This document shows positions 31,261 through 39,109 of a stretch of 64,000 bases of DNA, piece after piece; within the stretch, counting starts at the first letter, position 1, and every line of letters starts with the position of its first letter. Under the pieces are notes generated by a model. That model made no database searches. It was not told the origin of the DNA and worked only from the letters and a program-made list of their open reading frames with translations. Both the position numbers and the translations under genes were made by a program. Source of the DNA: Bacillus sp. PAMC26568 (GTDB taxonomy: Bacteria; Bacillota; Bacilli; Bacillales; Bacillaceae); NCBI RefSeq assembly GCF_014235785.1, contig NZ_CP060137.1, forward strand, positions 1,178,001 to 1,242,000. Direction: 5' to 3'.

Positions 31261-32565
31261 ATGTTTCAAACCTACGATGAAGCAGTAGATTGGATTCATT
31301 CGCGCCTTAGATTCGGAATCAAGCCAGGTTTAAAGCGAATGAAATGGATGATGGAAAAAATGGATCACCCTCACAAGCAAGTTCGTGCCATTCATGTAGC
31401 AGGCACAAACGGAAAGGGTTCAACCATTGCATATATGCGAAACGTATTGCAAGAGGCTGGTTATACGGTAGGTACGTTTACCTCTCCTTTTTTAGAAACC
31501 TTTAATGAAAGAATCAGTGTGAACGGCAAACCGATTTCTGATGAAGAAATGCTGTTTTTAGCGAACATCATTAAGCCGATTGCGGCTGGACTTGAGCAGA
31601 CACAACTTGGCGGACCAACTGAATTTGAAGTGATTACGGCCATGGCTTTCTATTATTTTGGAAGACATGAAAAAAGCGACATTGTTTTGCTCGAAACAGG
31701 TCTTGGCGGTACATATGATTCAACGAATATTATCGAACCGATCTTAACGATGATCACGAGCATCGGATATGATCACATGAATATTCTTGGACATGCAATC
31801 GAAGATATCGCGAGGGAAAAAGCGGGTATCATAAAGCCAGGTATCCCTATGCTGACTTCTGTCACAAATGAACTGGCCCTAAATGAAATCAAGGAGAAAG
31901 CTGAAGAAAATCAATCCGCGCTTTACCACGGCTGCTTCCCTGTATTGAATCATCAGCCGCTTAACCGGGGGGAAAGGTTTGAAATGGAAACACCTTTCAG
32001 CCATTTTGAGAACCTTGAAATATCCATGCGGGGAGAACATCAAGTCCAGAATGCCGCGCTCGCAGTCATGGCGCTTGATTATCTGCGAGTGAACGAATTG
32101 TTTGCAATCGAGGAACAGCATGTCATAAAAGGACTCCTGCAAACGAGCTGGAATGGAAGATTTGAGCAAGTCTCTGAATATCCGGCTGTCATCGTTGACG
32201 GTGCTCATAACAAAGAGGGAATAGACAGCTTAGTTTCTACAATGCAGCGGCATTTTGAAGGCAAAACGATACATATCCTCTTTTCTGCATTAAAAGATAA
32301 GGAATATGATTATATGATAGAGCGCCTTTCTTCCATAGCAGACACCATGCACTTTACAACCTTTGATTTTCCGAGAGCAGCTCCTGCAGCTGAGCTTTTT
32401 GAGGCATGTATCCATACAAAAAAGGATTTTGATGAAAATTGGAAAACTGCTTTTCAGAAAATGATAGAAGCTGGAGAACAAAATGATATCTACCTTATAA
32501 CCGGTTCCTTGTATTTTATATCAGAAGTTAGGCCTTTTTGTCGGAATTATTTATCGGAATATTAG
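31261..32565 (+). CDS. folC: folylpolyglutamate synthase / dihydrofolate synthase
   Basis: Mur-ligase-family enzyme adding glutamate to dihydropteroate and folates. 434 residues; P-loop HVAGTNGKGST (about 39-49), TFTSPFLETFNERI, TGLGGTYDSTN, and C-terminal domain with DGAHNKEG. An in-frame TTG at 31222 exists, but AAGGGG at 31246-31251 and the conserved MFQTYDEAVDWIH start favour ATG 31261. A small hairpin (31198-31230) lies in its leader. Confidence 0.94.
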   Translation: MFQTYDEAVDWIHSRLRFGIKPGLKRMKWMMEKMDHPHKQVRAIHVAGTNGKGSTIAYMRNVLQEAGYTVGTFTSPFLETFNERISVNGKPISDEEMLFLANIIKPIAAGLEQTQLGGPTEFEVITAMAFYYFGRHEKSDIVLLETGLGGTYDSTNIIEPILTMITSIGYDHMNILGHAIEDIAREKAGIIKPGIPMLTSVTNELALNEIKEKAEENQSALYHGCFPVLNHQPLNRGERFEMETPFSHFENLEISMRGEHQVQNAALAVMALDYLRVNELFAIEEQHVIKGLLQTSWNGRFEQVSEYPAVIVDGAHNKEGIDSLVSTMQRHFEGKTIHILFSALKDKEYDYMIERLSSIADTMHFTTFDFPRAAPAAELFEACIHTKKDFDENWKTAFQKMIEAGEQNDIYLITGSLYFISEVRPFCRNYLSEY

Positions 32566-32644
32566 GTTGATAGTCCTAAAACAAATGACAGATAACTGAA
32601 TTTTTGTTAAAATAAAAAAATAAAAGATTGAAAGGAGGCAATAC

Positions 32645-34357
32645 ATGGAAAAAAATCTTAAAGTTGTATTGTGGGTATCGTGGGCAGCTCTATTTCCGTT
32701 TACCTTGTTTGCAGCTTACTATTTTTGGCCGCCGATAATCACAGGCAATGAATGGGATATCGCGGCATTTCTTATTCTCATGTGTATTGTCTCCGTCTTT
32801 CCGATAATTGTGAACGATACACCCGTTTTTTTTGCACAAGGGATATCGATTTCAGTTTTTTTACTATTTGGCCCGTTTGTTGAAATGATTCTAATGCAGA
32901 TTGCACTTACTGTCCTTCTTATTAAATTAAGAGTAGGTTTGAAGTCAATCTTCCGCTATCCTACGAATTCCTTAATGTTTTTAGTTGTCTCGGTTATTGG
33001 TGCAGGTGCATACTACATGGCCGGAGGAACACATGGCAACAATGATTTTACTCCCGCTTTTCTTGCGCAAATCCTTGTTTATTCATTTTCGATTTGTTTA
33101 GTCAATCATTTTTTCCTTCAGCTTGTGATTCGGAGATTTTTTTATAAAAGGTGTGAAAAGTTCTTTTCGAAAGATTTCTTATGGGAAATCTGTACAACCT
33201 TAATGTTTCTTCCTGTCGGAATTATCTTGTATCTGCTTTATGTTGACCTTGGATTAGCTGCTGTTCTCTACGTTGGTGTGCCTTTTGTCGGAATATCCTT
33301 CATTCTGATTCTTCTATCGAACAGCCAGCGACTAAATACATATTTAAGACAAGCCAGTGAAATCGGCCATCAGCTGACAGAACGCCTTGAAGTAAAAGAG
33401 GTGCTGGATGTATATATTGAAAAGTTAACATCCATGATCTCGGCGGATTATGCTTATATCATTGATGTTGTTGATGAATATGAGCTTAAGGTTATCCGTA
33501 AGCTTGAGGATGGGCAGATTATCAACAATACTGAGGAAAAGCTTTCTGTACATCAGGGAATCAGCGGATTAGTCTATGCAAAAAAGAAAAGTGTTTTATA
33601 CCGCAAACGGCAGCATTGGGCAAAACTTGAAAAAACACTGCTTCCCGAATCAATTGAAAGCATGATTGCCGTACCCATTGTCAGAAATCAAAAAGTTGTA
33701 GGAATTGTGGTTCTTGCTTCTGACAAAAAACGATCCTACGACAATTCACAGCTGATGATTGTTGACTTATTAACTGCATATCTCGGCGTTGCGATTGATA
33801 ACGCAAGAAGTTATGAAGAAACAAAAAAACAAAGTGAACGCTGTGCACTGACTGGCCTCTATAACTATAGATACATGGAGAAATTGCTCGAATCCGAATA
33901 TCTCAAGCTTAATACGATCCATCTAAACCATTTATCGCTCATTCTGCTGGACATTGACCACTTCAAAAAAGTGAACGATACATATGGTCATCAGGCTGGG
34001 AACGAAGTACTTATTGCACTTGCAGAACGGCTTGTAAAATTTATCGGTGACCGCGGAACGGTTGCGCGCTATGGGGGAGAAGAATTTGTCGTTCTTTTGC
34101 CTAACGTAGACAAAATGGCCTGCTTCGCCGTCGCAGAAGGAATCCGGCAAACAATTGCCAACAGAACCTTCATCATCGAACAAGACATCCAAAACATCGG
34201 CAAACGCCAATCTGTCACCATCACAGCAAGCATCGGCTATGCCACCGCCCCATACGACGCCGATGGACCGCTAGACCTGATAAGGCATGCTGACAGAGCG
34301 ATGTACATTGGTGCTAAGCAGGCGGGGAGGAATAAGGTAGCTGAGTATGTGAAGTGA
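32645..34357 (+). CDS. membrane GAF-GGDEF diguanylate cyclase
   Basis: 570 residues: six to eight transmembrane helices (1-230), a GAF domain (about 245-385), and a GGDEF domain (about 400-568) with LLDIDHFKKVNDTYGH and the active-site loop GGEEF at 477-481, so it should make c-di-GMP. No RxxD inhibitory site is visible before the loop. The architecture recalls DgcP (YtrP) of B. subtilis. AAAGGAGG supports the ATG. It sits between folC and the pilus genes, and I infer that it supplies c-di-GMP to the pilus motor. Confidence 0.88.
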   Translation: MEKNLKVVLWVSWAALFPFTLFAAYYFWPPIITGNEWDIAAFLILMCIVSVFPIIVNDTPVFFAQGISISVFLLFGPFVEMILMQIALTVLLIKLRVGLKSIFRYPTNSLMFLVVSVIGAGAYYMAGGTHGNNDFTPAFLAQILVYSFSICLVNHFFLQLVIRRFFYKRCEKFFSKDFLWEICTTLMFLPVGIILYLLYVDLGLAAVLYVGVPFVGISFILILLSNSQRLNTYLRQASEIGHQLTERLEVKEVLDVYIEKLTSMISADYAYIIDVVDEYELKVIRKLEDGQIINNTEEKLSVHQGISGLVYAKKKSVLYRKRQHWAKLEKTLLPESIESMIAVPIVRNQKVVGIVVLASDKKRSYDNSQLMIVDLLTAYLGVAIDNARSYEETKKQSERCALTGLYNYRYMEKLLESEYLKLNTIHLNHLSLILLDIDHFKKVNDTYGHQAGNEVLIALAERLVKFIGDRGTVARYGGEEFVVLLPNVDKMACFAVAEGIRQTIANRTFIIEQDIQNIGKRQSVTITASIGYATAPYDADGPLDLIRHADRAMYIGAKQAGRNKVAEYVK

Positions 34358-34367
34358 AATGAATGTG

Positions 34368-34399
34368 AAAAACCAGCATCCTGATGGGTGCTGGTTTTT
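34368..34399. terminator. terminator between cyclase gene and convergent pilin genes
   Basis: Stem AAAAACCAGCATC / GGTGCTGGTTTTT with a short loop. A and T runs at both ends suit convergent transcription units. Confidence 0.85.
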
Positions 34400-34402
34400 G
34401 GG

Positions 34403-36034
34403 TTATTCGATTTTTTGGTCGATTTCGGTGATTTGCAGTTTTTCCACGGTTGGGATGCCGGTTGGCGGGTTTAGTATTATGTCAGGATTAAACTCAATTT
34501 TTAATCTCGATTGAAGAGATGGATTTGATTGATTTTTTTCGATGTAAAGATAGTTTCCGTACGTATTATAGTTACTAGTATTCAAATTTGAAATGTAATC
34601 TGAATACCCTCTTACTGGGTAGGTATTTCCTTTAGTTGCATTCAAAATAATATTTTTTCCATATATACCTCCTTTGATTTTTATATTTGATCCAACTCCA
34701 TATATTTCCAGATCCTGATTTGAATATAAAAAGGCATTCATTTCTTTTGGAGAAGTTTGATATTGATTATTATTTGATACTTGAAGATTTCCATCACTCA
34801 ATATTACTGCAGTACCGCCACTCCGATTATTAAGATTTTCAATAGTTGTGTTTCCCGAAACATAGATTGTACCATTCATATTTAAATCATCTCTAACATC
34901 CAAACTACCATAATTGTACATTTTTCCTTTTAAGTCTAAATTATGAAGATAGGAATATCCAAAATTTAAAAGAAAATTGTTTTTATTCGTTAATTCAATA
35001 TTACCTGACAAAAATGAATAAAAAGGACTGTATATAAATATATTGCCTGTGACTTTTAATTTTGCACCTTCTAAAAGTGTAATACCTCTATTTAAGATTA
35101 GATTCCCATTAACTGTAAGTGAATTTTTTACCTTTAAATGATTACTGAATATAACTCCTTTAGAATATGTTTTGGTATCAACTTCAGAAGAGTCACTTTC
35201 AAATAGATTAGTAAGTGAAACATTTGAGAACATTTTCACTTTTTCATTTACCAATTCCTTAATATCGAACTGATTTGTATTTACGTCTCTATTTTTCATA
35301 GAAGGTGAATGAACAAAGTAATTATTAATATTTGATAAATTTTGAATAGGTGTCCAATTAGGATCAACTCCAGTAAAAAACTTTTGAGAGTATGAACCAT
35401 CATCCTCTACTGAAAGGTTTCCGTTAATAGACGGAAAGGTAGTTTCTGGGCGATAATTTTTTGAGTTGTATAAAAATTTAGCATGATTACTTAAATAAAT
35501 TGCATCTTTTACATTAATATCCCCAATTATGTCTGTCGCTCCATTTAATGTTAATTTACCATCGGATACTGCACTGTATTTGAAAACATCAGCAAGAGTT
35601 GAAATTGTTATAGTTTTCTTTAAAATCTTACTTTTTCTATTTTGAATTGGAACAGAAATTTCTACTTTCTGAATAAAAATATTATTTTCATCAGTAATAT
35701 TTCTGATAGGAGTCGCTAAATAATTGGCGCTGTTTTCTTCTTGATTTAAATTTAACGTTTGAATAATTTCAGCTATTGCTGTATGAAGGTTAATAGAATT
35801 AACAGCACCTCTCATTATATTATTATTTAATGCATCAAGCTTTATTTGTAGATTTGCAATACCCTCATCCAGCTCCATCTCTGCAGCTGCCATATCTTCA
35901 GTATAAGTCTGTGAATATGCTACGAATTTCTGTGAACTCATTGTTATTCCCAGTAATGATACTCCACCGATAGTCAGAATTGTAAATACAAGCAGCACGT
36001 TTAGTAAAGCATATCCATTTTGATTTTTTAGCAT
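34403..36034 (-). CDS. large minor-pilin-like protein with predicted beta-solenoid body
   Basis: 543 residues. A short leader MLKNQNG is followed by the hydrophobic helix YALLNVLLVFTILTIGGVSLLG, a class III prepilin signature for PilD, but mature position 5 is Asn instead of Glu. A polar helix follows (to about residue 100); from about 165 onward there are repeated short strands with ladders such as GNLSVEDD, NSLTVNGNLILN, DLNMNGTIYVSGN and DLEIYGVGSNIKIKGGIYGKN, as in right-handed beta-helix proteins. AT-rich DNA unlike its neighbours. I infer a pilus-tip or adhesive subunit, analogous to PilX/GspK at the helix level only. Confidence 0.75.
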   Translation of the reverse strand: MLKNQNGYALLNVLLVFTILTIGGVSLLGITMSSQKFVAYSQTYTEDMAAAEMELDEGIANLQIKLDALNNNIMRGAVNSINLHTAIAEIIQTLNLNQEENSANYLATPIRNITDENNIFIQKVEISVPIQNRKSKILKKTITISTLADVFKYSAVSDGKLTLNGATDIIGDINVKDAIYLSNHAKFLYNSKNYRPETTFPSINGNLSVEDDGSYSQKFFTGVDPNWTPIQNLSNINNYFVHSPSMKNRDVNTNQFDIKELVNEKVKMFSNVSLTNLFESDSSEVDTKTYSKGVIFSNHLKVKNSLTVNGNLILNRGITLLEGAKLKVTGNIFIYSPFYSFLSGNIELTNKNNFLLNFGYSYLHNLDLKGKMYNYGSLDVRDDLNMNGTIYVSGNTTIENLNNRSGGTAVILSDGNLQVSNNNQYQTSPKEMNAFLYSNQDLEIYGVGSNIKIKGGIYGKNIILNATKGNTYPVRGYSDYISNLNTSNYNTYGNYLYIEKNQSNPSLQSRLKIEFNPDIILNPPTGIPTVEKLQITEIDQKIE

Positions 36035-36046
36035 TAAACTTACACC

Positions 36047-36556
36047 TCAATCTGCCAAGTCATAGATTTTTAGTATTTCATAAGGTTCAGAATTTGAACG
36101 CCTATCTTGTATAATAATTTTGCAGATTAATTTGTTTTTATTAATATAAAATGTTGTGTTTTCTAATGAAAATTGTTCTCCGTTTACTGCTCGATTTTTG
36201 ATATAAAGATTACCTTTGTCTACATGTATTGGTATTGTCACTCTTACCTCTAAAAAGCTGCCAGCATTGTTTGGATCTTCAATCATTTCTATTTCAGTTA
36301 TTTCAATATGATTAAGACCGGTAGTATTATTATTGTCTTCTATCTCAAGCTCATCTGCATTTTCCATTGTTTTATTCAAAGCATCCAGCACTAGAACAGA
36401 TTCATTGCGAAGACTTGTGTCTGCAAGAGTACGATCGCTCGCTTTGAACATTGTAATTAAAAATGAAGTGCCTAATGTAATAACCATTGAGGATAAAGCT
36501 AGTACCAAAAGCAATTCTATTAAAGTTACACCTTTTTGATTAGCTATAATTCTCAT
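36047..36556 (-). CDS. minor pilin, PilW/ComGF-like
   Basis: 169 residues with type III prepilin signature MRIIANQKG-VTLIELLLVLAL, including Glu5. The C-terminal part is beta-rich (ITIPIHVDKGNLYIKNR). It overlaps the end of the preceding pilin gene by 4 nt and lies 12 bp from the next, so the three form one unit. Probably part of the pilus priming or tip complex. Confidence 0.8.
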   Translation of the reverse strand: MRIIANQKGVTLIELLLVLALSSMVITLGTSFLITMFKASDRTLADTSLRNESVLVLDALNKTMENADELEIEDNNNTTGLNHIEITEIEMIEDPNNAGSFLEVRVTIPIHVDKGNLYIKNRAVNGEQFSLENTTFYINKNKLICKIIIQDRRSNSEPYEILKIYDLAD

Positions 36557-36984
36557 TTTCTTAAGTATCCTTGTAATTCAGCAGTAGTTGAACTATCGTC
36601 ATTAACAGCTGAAACTGTAACTTTAATTCTTATTAATTTATTTTTAAATCTATCTTCTGGATGCGAAAAAGAAACAGTTGCATTATACAAAGAGGTGTCA
36701 ATCATTTCTTGTGTAGTACCTAATTTTGCGTGGATTTTGTTGCTATCTAAATAATCTTCTCGGTTAATTCGACCATAAATTGAATTAAACTCCTCTTTCT
36801 GATACGACTCCAAAAGACTCTTACTCAACTGCACAGCAGTCAGCTTTTTATCAAATGTATTTGAATAAGACGCACTATTTACAAAAAATCCGCTTAAGGC
36901 TGAAAACATTATTGTGAGGATGACGATGGATGCCAAGACTTCGATTAAGGTAAATCCGCTTTGCTTGCTGCAATCCTTTTTCAT
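36553..36984 (-). CDS. minor pilin, PilV-like
   Basis: 143 residues; prepilin signature MKKDCSKQSG-FTLIEVLASIVILTI with Glu5, a PilV/GspI-type helix. An in-frame GTG at 36993 overlaps the ribosome site (GCAGGTG); ATG 36984 is preferred. First gene of the minus-strand minor pilin trio, divergent from the main pilus operon. Confidence 0.82.
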   Translation of the reverse strand: MKKDCSKQSGFTLIEVLASIVILTIMFSALSGFFVNSASYSNTFDKKLTAVQLSKSLLESYQKEEFNSIYGRINREDYLDSNKIHAKLGTTQEMIDTSLYNATVSFSHPEDRFKNKLIRIKVTVSAVNDDSSTTAELQGYLRK

Positions 36985-37055
36985 CAAGAACACCTGCTTT
37001 ATATAAAAAATTTAATGGTAATTATGTCATTTCTTTCTTTTCTTCTCTTCTAAGC

Positions 37056-37090
37056 TATTATACAATAAAACTAGTCGAAATTTGTCTAGT
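37056..37090. promoter_or_regulatory. divergent pilus promoter region with ACTAG inverted repeat
   Basis: On the minus strand a consensus TATAAT lies near 37056-37061 and could serve the minor pilin genes. Just upstream of it ACTAG (37070-37074) and CTAGT (37086-37090) form an inverted repeat spaced by 11 bp; another ACTAG is at 37130-37134. Position suggests an operator; no regulator is identified. Confidence 0.4.
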
Positions 37091-37151
37091 ATTTGGAAAA
37101 ATTTAATACTTATTTCATGGGTTTATTTAACTAGAAAAGGATGTTGGAATT

Positions 37152-37709
37152 GTGAGTGCTTTAGAAATCATTTTAGCTTTGGTTGGTGTTCTTCTTGTCG
37201 TTCCGTTCGTTTTGAGACAACAGTTGCCTATTAAGAAAGAAAAGCTATGGATGGTTGCCATTCTTTCATTTTTGCTTGCCTTGACAGGATTAGCAGCTAG
37301 TTATTTTTTCTCATTTTATATCGGATTGCTTATTTTGATCACTTTAACTGGAGCAGTAGGTTATTTATTTGTAAATTCTTTGAAAATTGTGACCTCTGCA
37401 CCTGTGTTTGAACCACAATATCAATCTTTCCCAAAACCATTCCAAGCACCCTTTACAGAAGAAATCGAAGAAGTTCGCAATGAACCAGTTTCTTCTGTTA
37501 ATCTTCAAGTTCCAGAACCCGACTTTATTATCAGTGAAGATACTGATTTTCTTACTGACCGCGCCAGTTCCCCGTTTGAATCGTCTTCAAGTTTATTAGA
37601 GGATGATTATATTCCTGAGCTTGCTTACGTCTCTACAAAAGAAGATGAAATAGAAATTGATTTTGAAGAATTGCTGAAAAAAACAGATTTAGTGAAAGGA
37701 GGATCCTGA
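37152..37709 (+). CDS. membrane-anchored acidic protein heading the pilus operon, unrecognised
   Basis: 185 residues. Two to three N-terminal hydrophobic segments (about 3-18, 33-52, 55-75) are followed by a long acidic, serine- and proline-rich cytosolic or surface tail ending EIDFEELLKKTDLVKGGS. GTG start behind AAAGGATG, weakly supported. I do not recognise the family. Its stop is one base from the next start, so it belongs to the pilus operon. Confidence 0.7.
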   Translation: MSALEIILALVGVLLVVPFVLRQQLPIKKEKLWMVAILSFLLALTGLAASYFFSFYIGLLILITLTGAVGYLFVNSLKIVTSAPVFEPQYQSFPKPFQAPFTEEIEEVRNEPVSSVNLQVPEPDFIISEDTDFLTDRASSPFESSSSLLEDDYIPELAYVSTKEDEIEIDFEELLKKTDLVKGGS

Positions 37710-37710
37710 A

Positions 37711-39105
37711 TTGGAAAATACAGTTAAATTAAAAACGTTTGTCCTGTTAACAGGCTGCGTTTTCTTTATTTTTGGATTCTCCTTTTTCGGAGCGAAAGCA
37801 TACGGGGCATTCTTTACTAAAGATACAGTTCCTGAAGGCGTGACAGTCAGCGGAGTTGAACTTTCAGGATTATCTGAAAAAGAAGCAGCTGACAAACTTG
37901 AAGGAGCGATAAAATCCTGGTATGAAAATACCTTTTATTTTCTCCAAGCAGATAAAGAATTGAGTCTGGATTTAGCAGTTGTGAAATTTGATGTTGATAA
38001 AACGGTTAACCTTGCTTTAGAAAACAAAACAGCGAACATTTCAGCAAAAATTGATGATGCAGGGCTCAATCAGCTTTTGCAAAACGAAATAAGCGCAGAG
38101 ACATTGAAAGCACTGGATAGAAATGCGCTATCAAAAGAACTGGCAGCTGCTGCATCAGAGCTTGTAGAAGGGATTTATTCGATTAGTCTCGATAAATTTT
38201 ACATCAAGGAAAAACTGCCTAAAACGATCCTTTTAAGCACTAGTCTTCCAAATGAGACATTTACCTTGGAAAATTCTCTCACAGTAACAATTGATTCTAA
38301 ACAGACTTTTTCACTTCATTCCTATATAGAAGAAAACAAACTTAAAACTCTTGATGAGAAGACATTGAAATGGCTTGCAACGGCAATTTACCAGACGATT
38401 TTACCCACTAACTTTGAGGTTGTGGAGAGACATTTAAGTCATGTCCTGCCGTCTTATGCAGAACTGGGAAAAGAAGCGAGTTACATAGCAGGCAAGCAGG
38501 ATTTAATTATCTTTAACCCGAACGAAACAGCTTATGAACTGAAACTCACACAAGATGAAAACTTTTTAAACATAACGCTTGAAGGGATAAACCTTCAAAA
38601 GGCATACAGTTTAACGATGGAAAATGATAAAAAATATAAGCCGAAAAAAATTGTCCAATATGATCCTAAATTACCTGAGAATACGACTCGAATCGAACAA
38701 GAGGGCATAGATGGACAATCTATTACGGTATATCGAAATGAATTAGATAAAAACGGCAACATTGCAAACACAGTTTTAATTGCAGATGATTATTATGCAC
38801 CAGTCCATCAGATTGAAAAAACAGCATTGCAATCTATTGAAGAAGTTCCTGATCTTCAAGATCCATTGCTGCCTAATGATAGTGAAAACCCGGAGTTTGA
38901 CCAGTCAGAAGATGAATTCAATAATGGAATGTCAGAGTATCCTGGACAAAATACAAACTTAAATCAATATCCGGATTCAGATCAAAGTCAGATTCCGAAT
39001 TCAAACCAAAATCAGTTTACAAAACAGCAAACACCAGCTGAGAAAAATACAGTTGAGGAAAATGAGTTATGGGAAGAGCCGGCATTCGAAAAGGGAGAGG
39101 GTTGA
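37711..39105 (+). CDS. VanW/G5-like exported protein of the pilus operon
   Basis: 464 residues: N-terminal transmembrane anchor (about 8-30), a PG_binding_4-like segment (VTVSGVELSGLSEKEAADKL, about 43-63), and a region around 215-285 resembling the end of VanW domains (FEVVERHLSHVLPSYAELGKEASY). Then a G5-like strand region (TRIEQEGIDGQSITVYRN) and a low-complexity Asn/Gln/Asp tail. The GGG-CQ signature usual in VanW domains is not present, so the domain looks degenerate. TTG start behind AAAGGAGG. Possibly a cell-wall passage factor for the pilus; inference. Confidence 0.7.
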   Translation: MENTVKLKTFVLLTGCVFFIFGFSFFGAKAYGAFFTKDTVPEGVTVSGVELSGLSEKEAADKLEGAIKSWYENTFYFLQADKELSLDLAVVKFDVDKTVNLALENKTANISAKIDDAGLNQLLQNEISAETLKALDRNALSKELAAAASELVEGIYSISLDKFYIKEKLPKTILLSTSLPNETFTLENSLTVTIDSKQTFSLHSYIEENKLKTLDEKTLKWLATAIYQTILPTNFEVVERHLSHVLPSYAELGKEASYIAGKQDLIIFNPNETAYELKLTQDENFLNITLEGINLQKAYSLTMENDKKYKPKKIVQYDPKLPENTTRIEQEGIDGQSITVYRNELDKNGNIANTVLIADDYYAPVHQIEKTALQSIEEVPDLQDPLLPNDSENPEFDQSEDEFNNGMSEYPGQNTNLNQYPDSDQSQIPNSNQNQFTKQQTPAEKNTVEENELWEEPAFEKGEG

Positions 39106-39109
39106 AGTC

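Noticed and set aside
36333-36754. Plus-strand frames opposite the minor pilin genes
   Set aside because: They mirror the pilin genes, have no ribosome sites, and their hydrophobic content follows from the complementary strand.
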